NCBI RefSeq assembly: GCF_900106665.1
Contig: NZ_FNNA01000001.1
Span: 682,001 to 746,000 of the forward strand
Source of the DNA: Paracoccus sanguinis
GTDB taxonomy: Bacteria; Pseudomonadota; Alphaproteobacteria; Rhodobacterales; Rhodobacteraceae
Direction: 5' to 3'
DNA: 64,000 bases
Position numbers and translations under genes: made by a program. Positions within the stretch are counted from its first letter, which is position 1. Each line of letters opens with the position of its first letter. Shown here piece after piece: positions 33,022-40,892 of this stretch. The notes below the pieces were generated by a model. It saw only the letters and a program-made list of their open reading frames with translations. It was not told the origin of the DNA and made no database searches.

Positions 33022-33840
33022 ATGACAGCGAAAGCAGACCTCGGATCGGTTGATCCCGTCCGACCCGTGGCACCTTGGCTTGGTGGCAAGCGGAACCTCG
33101 CGCGGCAAATCTGCGCGATCCTCGACGCCTCCTCCTGCATCACCTACGCCGAGCCGTTCGTCGGCATGGGGGGCATCTTCCTGCGCCGCTCCGCCCGGCC
33201 GCGGGCCGAGGTCATCAACGACCGCGCGCGCGACATCGCCAACCTGTTCCGCATCCTCCAGCGCCACTACCCCCAGTTTCTCGAAACCCTGCGCTTCCAG
33301 CTGACCACCCGAGCCGAGTTCGAGCGCCTGGTGGCGGTGGATCCCGACACCCTCACCGACCTCGAGCGGGCCGGGAGGTTCCTGTACCTTCAGCGGACCG
33401 CCTTCGGCGGAAGGGTCAGCGGCCGGAATTTTGGGGTGACCCGCGAAAGGCCTGGCCGCTTCAACCTGACCACCCTCGAGCCGATGCTCGAGGATCTGCA
33501 CAGCCGCCTGGCCGGCGTGGTGATCGAGTGCCTCGACTGGTCAGCGTTCATCCCACGCTACGACAGCCCCGACACCCTTTTCTACCTCGACCCGCCCTAC
33601 TGGGGCTGCGAGGCGGATTACGGGCGTCAGCTGTTCTGCCGCGATGACTTCCAGCAGCTCGCCACCGTTCTCGCGGGGGTCCGTGGCCGGTTTCTGCTCT
33701 CGCTCAACGACGTGCCGGAGGTCCGCGAGCTGTTCGGGGCCTTTGCCCTCGAAGAGGTCCGTACGACCTATACGATTGGCGGCGCCCGCAAGGAGCCGGC
33801 AGGGTCGCGCGCCGAGCTGCTGATCAGCAATTTCCGCTGA
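33022..33840 (+). CDS. dam: DNA adenine (N6) methyltransferase, Dam/D12 class
   Basis: A 272-residue D12-class methylase: APWLGGKRNLARQI (residues 17-30), AdoMet motif AEPFVGMGGIFLRR (43-56) and catalytic DPPY at residues 190-193 in FYLDPPYWGCE. It methylates adenine N6, probably to protect phage DNA from host restriction or to time transposition. It is the last gene of the prophage, where Mu carries mom. GGAG (33012-33015) is 6 bp before ATG 33022; ATGs further upstream lack this. The 80-bp upstream gap contains TATGTTCATGTTATGTTC, with repeated TGTT units, as a possible regulatory site. Confidence 0.88.
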   Translation: MTAKADLGSVDPVRPVAPWLGGKRNLARQICAILDASSCITYAEPFVGMGGIFLRRSARPRAEVINDRARDIANLFRILQRHYPQFLETLRFQLTTRAEFERLVAVDPDTLTDLERAGRFLYLQRTAFGGRVSGRNFGVTRERPGRFNLTTLEPMLEDLHSRLAGVVIECLDWSAFIPRYDSPDTLFYLDPPYWGCEADYGRQLFCRDDFQQLATVLAGVRGRFLLSLNDVPEVRELFGAFALEEVRTTYTIGGARKEPAGSRAELLISNFR

Positions 33841-33866
33841 TGCCCCTGCAACCACGACGGCGCCTC

Positions 33867-33892
33867 ATAATGTCTCGTCCGGCTCGCGCACT
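33867..33892 (+). repeat. Putative transposase end-binding repeat, copy 1
   Basis: ATAATGTCTCG (33867-33877) is followed by CTCGCGCACT (33883-33892) and, further on, CCGTTCG. Copy 2 has the same three blocks in the same order and orientation. Mu-like right ends carry several such sites for the transposase. Confidence 0.45.
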
Positions 33893-34074
33893 TGTCCCGT
33901 TCGGCGTGCCGCGCCACACACGCCGCGCCCCTGCAGTCCTGACGCACCGACCAATCCTTGCATCACGTCCTGAGCGATTGCCGGACGGACCGCGCGGCGC
34001 GCGTCGTTCTTCATATCTTATTGGCCCAGGCACGGCCCTCTGCACCGTGCCATCATCGCTGTTCGGGCCGAGGG

Positions 34075-34091
34075 ATAACGTCTCGCGCACT
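34075..34091 (+). repeat. Putative transposase end-binding repeat, copy 2
   Basis: ATAACGTCTCG (34075-34085) overlaps CTCGCGCACT (34082-34091); CCGTTCG follows at 34099. It lacks the short spacer seen in copy 1. The pair is separated by about 208 bp. The terminal CA of the phage should lie close downstream of this copy if the interpretation is right. Confidence 0.45.
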
Positions 34092-34303
34092 CATCCTGCC
34101 GTTCGAATCCCAGCTTCTGAACCGCCGTGGCCCAAGATGCCGCGCGCACGTCAGGCAAGTTGATCCTGAACACGTAAGCCCCTGACCCTCGCAGACACCC
34201 GCGCGCCCACCCCATGCCCCCGCGTCGCCGATTGCGTTCCCCGGCGCGGATGCTAAACCGGACGGGCTGACGAGCCGATGCGCCGTGCGCGCTCCCTCAG
34301 ATG

Positions 34304-34357
34304 GCCCTTCGGGGCACTCGTGTGCCATCGGCACGCGGGGGGACGCCACGGCGTCCC
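34304..34357 (+). promoter_or_regulatory. Three tandem hairpins in the leader of the oxyanion ABC transporter
   Basis: Three consecutive stems are visible: GCCC-TTCG-GGGC (34304-34315, a UUCG tetraloop), CGTGTGCC-ATC-GGCACGCG (34319-34337, one G-U pair) and GGGACGCC-AC-GGCGTCCC (34340-34357). The last ends 49 bp before the start codon. Such a compact structured leader may control the transporter mRNA. No known riboswitch class is recognised. Confidence 0.45.
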
Positions 34358-34406
34358 GGACCTGTCGTCGGCCCTGCATCTTCGGTCCATCCTCACGCCA
34401 AGGGTC

Positions 34407-35279
34407 ATGTCCATGAACCTCATGCGCCGCCTCACGGCCGCCGTCTTCGTCCTGCTGGCCGGGCTGCTGCCCGCCGCCGCCACCGACACGCTGTATTTCT
34501 CGGCCATCCCCGACGAGGACGAGACTGCGCTCGTTACCCGCTTCACCAAGGTCGCGGAATATCTCGAGGCCCAGCTCGGGGTGCCGGTCCGCTTCGTCCC
34601 GGTGAAATCCTACCCCGCCGCCGTCACCGCCTTCCGCAACGATCAGGTGCAGCTGGCGTGGTTCGGCGGGCTGTCCGGCGTGCAGGCGCGCCTCGCCGTG
34701 CCGGGCGCCCGCGCCATCGCGCAGGGCACCGAGGACCGCGCCTTCGTCACCTATTTCATCGCCCACGAATCGACCGGCCTGACCGAAAGCGACGCCTTCC
34801 CGCAGGCCGCGCGGGGGATGAGCTTCACCTTCGGCGCCAAGACCTCGACCTCGGGCCGGCTCATGCCCGAGTATCACATCCGCGAGGCGACGGGCGACGC
34901 CCCCGAGGCCTTCTTCAGCCGCGTGGGCTTTTCGGGCGACCACAGCCAGACGCTGCGGCAGGTCGCCTCGGGCGCGTGGCAGGTGGGGGCGCTGAACTTC
35001 GCCGTCTATGACAAGGCCGTGGCCGAGAACGCCCCCGAGATCGCCACCACCCGGATCATCTGGCGCACGCCCTCCTATCCCGACTACAACTGGACCATCC
35101 GCGGCGACGTGGATGCGCGCTGGGGCGCGGGCTTCGCCGACAAGGTCCAGGCCGCGCTGGTGGGCATGACCGATCCCGATCTGCTGGCCAGCTTCCCGCG
35201 CGAGGGCTTCATCCCCGCCGCGAACGCCGACTATGCCCCGATCGAGACCATCGCCCGGCAGCTCGACCTGATCGAGTGA
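34407..35279 (+). CDS. PhnD-family ABC substrate-binding protein (putative selenate/oxyanion)
   Basis: A 290-residue periplasmic binding protein. Residues 1-26 are a signal peptide (LTAAVFVLLAGLLPAAA). The mature start TLYFSAIPDEDETALVTRF, then VRFVPVKSYPAAVTAFRNDQ and LAWFGGLSGVQARLAVPG match the PhnD subgroup often annotated as putative selenate transporters; the ligand is not proven. AAGGG (34400-34404) fits the second ATG at 34413 better than 34407, which would shorten the signal by two residues. It overlaps the ATPase gene by GTGA-type coupling. Confidence 0.82.
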   Translation: MSMNLMRRLTAAVFVLLAGLLPAAATDTLYFSAIPDEDETALVTRFTKVAEYLEAQLGVPVRFVPVKSYPAAVTAFRNDQVQLAWFGGLSGVQARLAVPGARAIAQGTEDRAFVTYFIAHESTGLTESDAFPQAARGMSFTFGAKTSTSGRLMPEYHIREATGDAPEAFFSRVGFSGDHSQTLRQVASGAWQVGALNFAVYDKAVAENAPEIATTRIIWRTPSYPDYNWTIRGDVDARWGAGFADKVQAALVGMTDPDLLASFPREGFIPAANADYAPIETIARQLDLIE

Positions 35280-35992
35280 CCCCGGCGATGGCCGCCACCA
35301 CCGCCCCGGGCCACGCCGCCCTGCGCACCGCCCCGCCGCTGATCGCGGCGGCCGACCTCGGCTATGGCGGCGCGCCGGTGCTGCGCGAGGTCACGCTCGA
35401 CCTCGCGCCGGGCGAGCGGGTGGCGCTGCTCGGGCGCAGCGGGGCGGGGAAATCGACGCTGCTCGATGCGGTCTGGGCGGCGCTGGTCGCGCAGGGGCAG
35501 CGGGTGGCGCTGGTGCCGCAGGATCACGGGCTGGTGCCGCAGCTTTCGGTGCTGCGGAACGCGCTCATGGGGCGGCTCGACGATCACGGCGCGCTGCACA
35601 ACCTCGCCACCTTCGTCCACCCGCGCCGGGCCGAGCGCGCGGCGGTCGCCGCGATCCTGACCGAGGTCGGGCTGGCGCCCGAGATCGACCGGCCCGTCGG
35701 ACGGCTTTCGGGCGGGCAGCGGCAGCGCACGGCGCTGGCCCGCGCGCTCTACCGCGGCGGCGACGTGCTGGTGGCGGACGAGCCGCTGTCGGCCGTCGAT
35801 CCGCGGCAGGCCGGGGCGCTGGCCGACCTGCTGCGCGACCGCTTCCCCACCGCCATCGTTGCGCTGCACGACGTGGGCCTCGCCCGCCGCTGGGCCACCC
35901 GGCTGGTCGGCCTGCGGCAGGGGCGGATCCTCTTCGACCGCCCCGTCGAGGCCGTCGACGACGCCCATGTACAGGCGCTCTATGCCCCCTGA
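35276..35992 (+). CDS. PhnC-like ABC transporter ATP-binding protein
   Basis: A 238-residue ATPase with Walker A GRSGAGKST, Q-loop VPQDHGLVPQLSVL, signature LSGGQRQR and Walker B DVLVADEP followed by the H-loop in VALHDVGLA. It energises the importer formed with the binding protein before it and the permease after it. GTG 35276 overlaps the upstream stop; the permease start lies inside its 3' end. The N-terminal 20 residues are an Ala/Pro-rich extension, so translation could also begin at MAATTAPG. Confidence 0.9.
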   Translation: MTPAMAATTAPGHAALRTAPPLIAAADLGYGGAPVLREVTLDLAPGERVALLGRSGAGKSTLLDAVWAALVAQGQRVALVPQDHGLVPQLSVLRNALMGRLDDHGALHNLATFVHPRRAERAAVAAILTEVGLAPEIDRPVGRLSGGQRQRTALARALYRGGDVLVADEPLSAVDPRQAGALADLLRDRFPTAIVALHDVGLARRWATRLVGLRQGRILFDRPVEAVDDAHVQALYAP

Positions 35993-37460
35993 CCGGACGC
36001 TTTCGCGGCTGCACCTCGCGCTCGGCTTCGTGGTGCTGGCGGCGCTGTGCCTGCCGATGGCCGACCTGACGCTGGCCGGTCACGACCCGTGGGACACGCT
36101 GGGGCGCATGGCGCTGGGGTTCCTGCGCCCCGATTTCACCGGCATCGAGGCGATCGGCCGCGCCCTCGCCCTGACCGTCGCCTTCGCTGTCGCCGGCGTC
36201 GCGCTGGGGGGCCTCGCCGGGCTGCTCATGGCGCCCTTCTATCACCGGCGCGCGGTGCGCACGCTCGCCATCGCGCTGCGCTCGGTGCACGAGCTGTTCT
36301 GGGCGCTGATCCTGATCCAGGTGCTGGGCATCAGCCCGGCCGCCGGGGTGCTGGCGCTGGCCCTGCCCTACGCCGGGATCTTCGCCAAGGTGCTGTCCGA
36401 GATGCTGGACGAGGCCGACCCGCGTCCGGCCCGGGTGCTCGGCCCCGGCACCGACGCGCTGAGCCGCTTCGTCTGGGCGCGGGCGCCGCTGGTGGCCCGC
36501 GACATGGCGGGCTACGCGCTCTACCGCGTCGAGTGCGGGCTGCGGTCCTCGGCGGTGCTGGGCTTCGTCGGGCTGCCGACGCTGGGCTTCCAGCTCGACA
36601 CCGTGTTCCGGCAGGGCGACTATGGCGCGGCGAGCGCCATCATGATCCTGTATGTCGCGCTGATCGCCAGCGTCCGGGTCTGGATGCGGGCGCGGCTCGC
36701 GCCGCTGTGGCTTGCGGCCGCGCTGGTGGTGCTGGCGCAGGTCGCGCACCCGCCGATGGGTGAGGGCGCGCTGCTGCGGTTCCTGACCGAGGACATCGTG
36801 CCGGCCCCGATCCGGCAGGGCGACTGGGCCGGGCTCGTGCCGTGGCTCGGGATGCTCATGCGCACGATGGTGCTGCCCGGCCTCGCCAACACGATCCTGG
36901 TGGGGCAGATCGCGCTGGTCGTCGCGGGGCTGGTCGCGCTCGCCGGCATGGCGCTGCCCGCGCCGCGCGTGACCGGGCGAGTGGGCGCGCTCGTCGGGCA
37001 TCTGGTGCTGGTGGTGCTGCGGTCGTTCCCCGAATACATGCTCGCCTATCTGCTGATGCAGGCCTTCGGCCCGTCGATGCTGCCCGCGATCCTCGCGCTC
37101 GGGCTGCACAACGGGGCGATCATCGGCCACCTGCTCGCCCGGCAGGCCGTCGGCCGCCCGCTGCGGCCCGACGCGCCGCGGGGGGCGACACTCTGGGCGT
37201 GGGAGTATCTGCCGCGCCTCTTCGGCCCCTTCCTCGCCCTGCTGCTCTATCGGTGGGAGATCATCCTGCGCGAGACGGCGATCATGGGGGTGCTGGGGAT
37301 CGCCACGCTCGGCTTCTACCTCGACGACGCGATCGGCGAGCTGCGGATGGACCGGGCGATGGTGATCCTCGTGGCGACCGGGCTGATGAGCGGCACGGTC
37401 GAGGCCCTCTCGCGCCGCCTGCGGGCGCGGACGGCGACGGCCTCGGTGCGGATGGGGTAG
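35982..37460 (+). CDS. Double-length PhnE-like ABC permease
   Basis: A 492-residue protein containing two tandem permease units. Each has several transmembrane helices and an EAA-type loop: SEMLDEADPRPARVLGPG in unit 1 (about residues 130-150), and the APRGATLWAWEYLPRLFGPF region in unit 2. A normal PhnE is 250-290 residues, so the two halves are fused in one chain and could form the whole channel. ATG 35982 overlaps the ATPase gene by 11 bp; ATG 35967 is an alternative. A perfect 10-bp hairpin follows. Confidence 0.85.
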   Translation: MPPDRTLSRLHLALGFVVLAALCLPMADLTLAGHDPWDTLGRMALGFLRPDFTGIEAIGRALALTVAFAVAGVALGGLAGLLMAPFYHRRAVRTLAIALRSVHELFWALILIQVLGISPAAGVLALALPYAGIFAKVLSEMLDEADPRPARVLGPGTDALSRFVWARAPLVARDMAGYALYRVECGLRSSAVLGFVGLPTLGFQLDTVFRQGDYGAASAIMILYVALIASVRVWMRARLAPLWLAAALVVLAQVAHPPMGEGALLRFLTEDIVPAPIRQGDWAGLVPWLGMLMRTMVLPGLANTILVGQIALVVAGLVALAGMALPAPRVTGRVGALVGHLVLVVLRSFPEYMLAYLLMQAFGPSMLPAILALGLHNGAIIGHLLARQAVGRPLRPDAPRGATLWAWEYLPRLFGPFLALLLYRWEIILRETAIMGVLGIATLGFYLDDAIGELRMDRAMVILVATGLMSGTVEALSRRLRARTATASVRMG

Positions 37461-37484
37461 GCTACGCCGGCTGCACGCGGACCC

Positions 37485-37511
37485 GGTGGTCGGGGGCGAC
37501 ACCCGACCACC
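37485..37511. terminator. Bidirectional terminator between convergent genes
   Basis: GGTGGTCGGG (37485-37494) and CCCGACCACC (37502-37511) form a perfect 10-bp stem with a 7-nt loop, between the plus-strand permease and the minus-strand deacetylase genes. No long U-tract, but position and strength fit a shared terminator. Confidence 0.6.
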
Positions 37512-37558
37512 CCACCGGGCCGGCGGCCCTGCCGTATGTTGAGGCGCTGGGTCTCTCT

Positions 37559-38608
37559 TCAGCCGTCCTGCAGCCCGGTCAGAAACGCATCCAGGCAGTC
37601 GCCGATGACCTCGACGGCGTAGCCCCCCTCCTGCACGATCAGCGTGGGCCGCCCGAGGGCACGGACGGCCGCGCCGACGCGGCGGAAGTCCGCAGATGTC
37701 AGCTTGAGGATGCCGATCGGGTCGGCCTCATGCGCGTCATACCCCAGCGCCACCACCAGCGCGTCGGCGCCGAAGTTGCGGATCGCGGCGGTTGCGGTGG
37801 TTAGCGCAGCCTCGAACTGCGGCCATGCCGCGCCGGGCGGCAGGGGCAGGTTGAGGTTGGCCCCCTCGCCCGCGCCGTGCCCACGCTCATCGGCGAAGCC
37901 GGTGTAGAAGGGATAGAAATCCGCGGGGTCGCCGTGGATCGAAACCGTCAGCACGTCGTCGCGGTCATAGAACACTTGCTGCGTGCCATCGCCGTGGTGG
38001 ACATCGACATCCAGCACTGCGACCCGCGCAAAGCGCTCGCGCAGCCGCTGCGCGGCGATGGCCGCGTTGTTCAGGTAGCAGAACCCCGAGGCGCGGTCGG
38101 TGCGGGCGTGATGCCCCGAGGGGCGACAGAGGGCGAAGACCGCCGCCTCTCCCCCACAAAGCGCGTCGGCGCCGGCGACGGCGGTCTCGGCTGAGCGCAG
38201 GACCGAGCGCCACGCATCGGGCCCCATCGGCACCGACATGTCGCCGAGATACCACCCCAGCCGCCCCAGGATGCCCGTCGCCCGGCTGGGCGGCCGGGTG
38301 CCCGCGTCGGGGCGGCCGCTCCAATAGGGGAAGGTCGCGGGCCAGACCTCGGGCCCTCGCTCGGGCGGCAGGGTCTGCCATTCGTCCCAGGCGGTTCGAA
38401 GGAAATCGACGAAACCCTCGGCGTGGACCGCCAGCACCGGGTCGAGCCCGCATTCGACCGGGTGTTCGGGGCGGATGCCGTGGCGATCCAAGGCGTCGAG
38501 CAGGCGGGTCGTGCGCTCGGGCAGGTCCTTGGCGGCGACCACGCGGCCGAAGCGCAGATACTGCTGCGGATCATGCAGCGCCTGGTCGGGGTGATAGAAC
38601 GCGCGCAT
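37559..38608 (-). CDS. Histone deacetylase-like acetylpolyamine amidohydrolase
   Basis: A 349-residue protein of the HDAC/acetylpolyamine amidohydrolase superfamily. It starts MRAFYHPDQALHDPQQYLRF and has the active-site strings PSGHHARTDRASGFCYLNNA and VLDVDVHHGDGTQQVFYDRD, which hold the His dyad and the Asp/His zinc ligands, with the third Asp and the final Tyr in EGGYAVEVIGDC. Relatives deacetylate acetylated polyamines or small amides in the cytoplasm. It is a single-gene unit, transcribed toward the ABC operon. Confidence 0.87.
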   Translation of the reverse strand: MRAFYHPDQALHDPQQYLRFGRVVAAKDLPERTTRLLDALDRHGIRPEHPVECGLDPVLAVHAEGFVDFLRTAWDEWQTLPPERGPEVWPATFPYWSGRPDAGTRPPSRATGILGRLGWYLGDMSVPMGPDAWRSVLRSAETAVAGADALCGGEAAVFALCRPSGHHARTDRASGFCYLNNAAIAAQRLRERFARVAVLDVDVHHGDGTQQVFYDRDDVLTVSIHGDPADFYPFYTGFADERGHGAGEGANLNLPLPPGAAWPQFEAALTTATAAIRNFGADALVVALGYDAHEADPIGILKLTSADFRRVGAAVRALGRPTLIVQEGGYAVEVIGDCLDAFLTGLQDG

Positions 38609-38825
38609 CCTGAGGCTCCCTCGCTGATGTGCCGCATCCGACGGTCGGGCCGCCCCCGCGCCGCACGCGGTGCAGAAGACAGGCGGGCGCCCCGGGGGTC
38701 AACAGCCGACGGGCGATGGGTCCAGCGGCGGCGGGGTGTGCGCGCGAGCCTCGGCGCCCGGGGGCGGTCGTGCGCTCCGCGGCAGATCGACCGGGGCGCA
38801 ACCGCGCCCCGGTCGGCCCGTGTGC

Positions 38826-40025
38826 TTATTTGACCAGAGGACAGCCCGACTCGGCCGCCGGCAGATAGGCCTGCGCGCCTGGGATCGTGGCGATGATCTT
38901 GTAATAGTCCCAGTCGCCCTTGCTCTCTTCCGGCGTCTTGACCTGCATCAGGTAGACGTCGTTGATCAGCTGCCCGTTCGCCGCCACCCGAGCGCCGGGG
39001 GCGAAGAAATCGTCCAGCGGCTGTTCGTGCAGCTTGGCCGCCACCGCGTCGCTTTCATCCGTCCCCGCGGCCGCGACCGCCTTGAGATAGGCCAGCACCG
39101 CCGAATAGGTGCCCGCCTGGATCATCGTCGGCATCGCCCCGGTCCGCGCCTTGTAGCGCTCGCTGAACGCCCGCGAGGCGTCGTCGCGGTCCCAATAGAA
39201 CGCCTCGGTCATATAGAGGCCCTGCGCCGCCTCGAGCCCCAGCCCGTGCACGTCGGTGATCATCATCAAGAGCCCGGCGAGCTTCTGCCCCCCCTTGGTC
39301 AGGCCGAACTCGGCTGCCTGCTTGATGGCGTTCTGCGAATCCATGCCGGCCGAAGCAAGGCCGATCACCTTGGCCCCCGAGGACTGCGCCTGCAGCAGGA
39401 ACGCCGAGTAATCCGACGTGTTCAGCGGGTGGCGCGCCGAGCCGAGCACCTTGCCGCCCTTGGCCTCGATCACCTTAGTCGCGGTCGCCTCGAGCGAGTG
39501 GCCGAAGGCGTAGTCGGCGGTGAGGAAGTACCAGCTGTCCCCGCCCGCATCGACGACCGCGTTGGCGGTGCCCACCGACATCGAGCGGTTGTCGAAGGTC
39601 CAGTGAAAACCGTAGGGCGTGCAGGCCTTGCCCGACAGGTCGGTGGAGCCCACGCCGGTGGCGATGGTGATCTTCTTCGCATCCGCCGACAGCGCCTGCA
39701 CGGCCAGCGCCACGGACGAAGTCGTCAGGTCCATGATGCTGTCCACCTGCTCGGTGTCGTACCAGCGCCGGGCGATGGTCGAGCCGACGTCGGCCTTGTT
39801 CTGGTGGTCGGCCGAGACGATCTCGATCGGCGCGTCGAGCACAGTGCCGCCGAAATCCTCGACCGCCATGCGCGCGGCCTCGACCGAGCCGAGACCGGCC
39901 AGCGCCGAGTAGGGCCCCGACTGGTCGTTCATGATCCCGATCTTGACGCGGCCATCCGAGATCTCGGCCGAGGCCGTCCCGGCAGCGAGCACCGCAAGCG
40001 CGGCGGTGATGCAGATGTTCTTCAT
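38826..40025 (-). CDS. ABC substrate-binding protein, branched-chain/aromatic acid type
   Basis: A 399-residue periplasmic binding protein (type I fold, LivK/Peripla_BP_6). Residues 1-20 are a signal peptide (ITAALAVLAAGTASA). It has KIGIMNDQSGPYSALAGLGS, then IVSADHQNKADVGSTIARRW and FGHSLEATATKVIEAKGGKV. This class binds branched-chain amino acids, amides or aromatic acids. No permease or ATPase gene is next to it. It is downstream of the MarR gene on the same strand, 162 bp away, so it may serve uptake for the alicyclic acid pathway; this is inference. Confidence 0.85.
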   Translation of the reverse strand: MKNICITAALAVLAAGTASAEISDGRVKIGIMNDQSGPYSALAGLGSVEAARMAVEDFGGTVLDAPIEIVSADHQNKADVGSTIARRWYDTEQVDSIMDLTTSSVALAVQALSADAKKITIATGVGSTDLSGKACTPYGFHWTFDNRSMSVGTANAVVDAGGDSWYFLTADYAFGHSLEATATKVIEAKGGKVLGSARHPLNTSDYSAFLLQAQSSGAKVIGLASAGMDSQNAIKQAAEFGLTKGGQKLAGLLMMITDVHGLGLEAAQGLYMTEAFYWDRDDASRAFSERYKARTGAMPTMIQAGTYSAVLAYLKAVAAAGTDESDAVAAKLHEQPLDDFFAPGARVAANGQLINDVYLMQVKTPEESKGDWDYYKIIATIPGAQAYLPAAESGCPLVK

Positions 40026-40187
40026 CGTTCCTTCCCAGGTTGGCGCCGGGGCCTCCCACCCCTTGTGGCGCTGTGTCGTCGGCAGGGAGGCTAGCCGGGG
40101 AAGATTTTATTGCAATCTATTTCTACATTATCCGCGCAAGACGCACCGATCTGCGCGCTTTAACGACATCCTGATGCCACTTTACCG

Positions 40188-40745
40188 TCATTCCTCGGGG
40201 TCGCCCTGCTCGGCCTGGATGCGGACGAAGTTCCGCCGCAGGCTCTCGAGGTAATGCAGCATCGCGATCAGGTCGCTGTTCGAGAACCCGGTGACCGAGT
40301 CCCCGTAATAGGCGCCGATCTCGGGCTGGATGGCGATCCAGAGGGCGCTTCCCTCTTCGGTCAGGTGGATGAAGCGCGAGCGCTTGTCGCGCGCGTCCAC
40401 CACCCGCTCGGTCAGGCCCCGCGCCTCGAGCCGGGACAGCACGCCATTGAGGTTCTGCCGGCTGACCATCAGCAGCGCGGCCAGGTCGCCGACGGCGATC
40501 CCGCCCTGGCTGCGCGGATCGGCCAGCGCGCCCAGCACCGCCCATTGCTGGGTGGTCACGCCATGCGCCTCGAGCGCGCGGGTGCCGGTTTTGTGCAGCA
40601 GATTCGCGGCCTGGTAGAGGCGGAAGAACAGCCGGTTGCGCAGCCCGGCGGTCAGTTCGTCCACCGGCGCGGCCGCGGCCTCGACGCCGCGCGCCTCGGA
40701 GCCCCTGCTCATGGCCGGCCCTGCAGCCGCCGGCCGACGCGACAC
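40188..40745 (-). CDS. badR: MarR-family regulator (BadR-like)
   Basis: A 185-residue MarR protein. The winged helix is around AVLGALADPRSQGGIAVGDL to VSRQNLNGVLSRLEARGLTE, with a wing at RVVDARDKRSRFIHLTEEG. BadR of Rhodopseudomonas palustris represses alicyclic acid genes and is released by a ring-CoA intermediate. This gene diverges from the badH operon, and a palindrome at 40758-40772 lies between them, suggesting repression and self-control. The start may instead be the Met at codon 12. Naming is by context and family. Confidence 0.78.
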   Translation of the reverse strand: MSRRPAAAGPAMSRGSEARGVEAAAAPVDELTAGLRNRLFFRLYQAANLLHKTGTRALEAHGVTTQQWAVLGALADPRSQGGIAVGDLAALLMVSRQNLNGVLSRLEARGLTERVVDARDKRSRFIHLTEEGSALWIAIQPEIGAYYGDSVTGFSNSDLIAMLHYLESLRRNFVRIQAEQGDPEE

Positions 40746-40757
40746 GCCGGTTTATCC

Positions 40758-40772
40758 GTAAACATGTTGACA
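40758..40772 (+). promoter_or_regulatory. Putative BadR operator overlapping badH -35
   Basis: GTAAACATGTTGACA holds a near-perfect 14-bp palindrome (GTAAACATGTTGAC; core AACATGTT) and a perfect TTGACA -35 box at 40767-40772. A copy with 13 of 14 matches, in inverse orientation, is at 48089-48102. It lies 13 bp from badR and 121 bp before badH. Confidence 0.7.
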
Positions 40773-40892
40773 CAACTTTCCTGATTTGCCATCACCGTCC
40801 CTACGGGCCGGATGCAGGCGCTGTCCAGAATTTCTTGGCAACGCCGAATGTCAGCGGCCGCTCGCGGCCGGGTTGCCGCAGGGGAGGATGAG

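Larger units (their letters stand above)
1..34190. mobile_element. Mu-like transposable siphophage prophage (left end outside window)
   Basis: Gene content and order match transposable phages: Gam, GemA, Mor-family activator, amidase, DUF1804/TerL/DUF935 portal/gpF/gpG, gpI-type protease with internal scaffold, decoration, capsid, then a non-contractile tail module (tail tube, G/GT chaperone, tape measure, no sheath). This Mu-head plus siphovirus-tail combination resembles Rhodobacter phage RcapMu and Pseudomonas B3-type phages. Nearly all genes are on the plus strand with 1-4 bp overlaps. The repressor and transposase A/B genes must lie upstream. The right border is approximate: it is placed where gene-free, lower-GC DNA with repeats gives way to high-GC host DNA before the ABC transporter. 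No disrupted structural genes were seen apart from ends outside view, so the prophage may be functional. Confidence 0.85.
33841..34406. other. Gene-free region spanning the prophage right end and host leader
   Basis: This 566-bp stretch has no convincing gene; short frames in it lack ribosome sites and familiar sequence. Up to about 34,190 it is less GC-rich and carries the repeats described separately, consistent with the transposase-binding right end of a Mu-like phage. From about 34,190 it becomes very GC-rich and holds three tandem hairpins upstream of the ABC transporter. The exact host-phage junction cannot be fixed by eye. Confidence 0.55.

Noticed and set aside
34095..34125. GTTCGAATCC resembles a tRNA T-arm, suggesting a tRNA or an attachment site in one
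   Set aside because: The flanking five bases on each side do not pair and no acceptor, D- or anticodon arm can be folded; Mu-like phages also do not need tRNA attachment sites.
38609..38825. Possible small gene between the deacetylase and the binding-protein genes
   Set aside because: Short frames here have no ribosome site and only Arg/Pro/Gly-rich content; the 217 bp is best read as promoter and 3' DNA.
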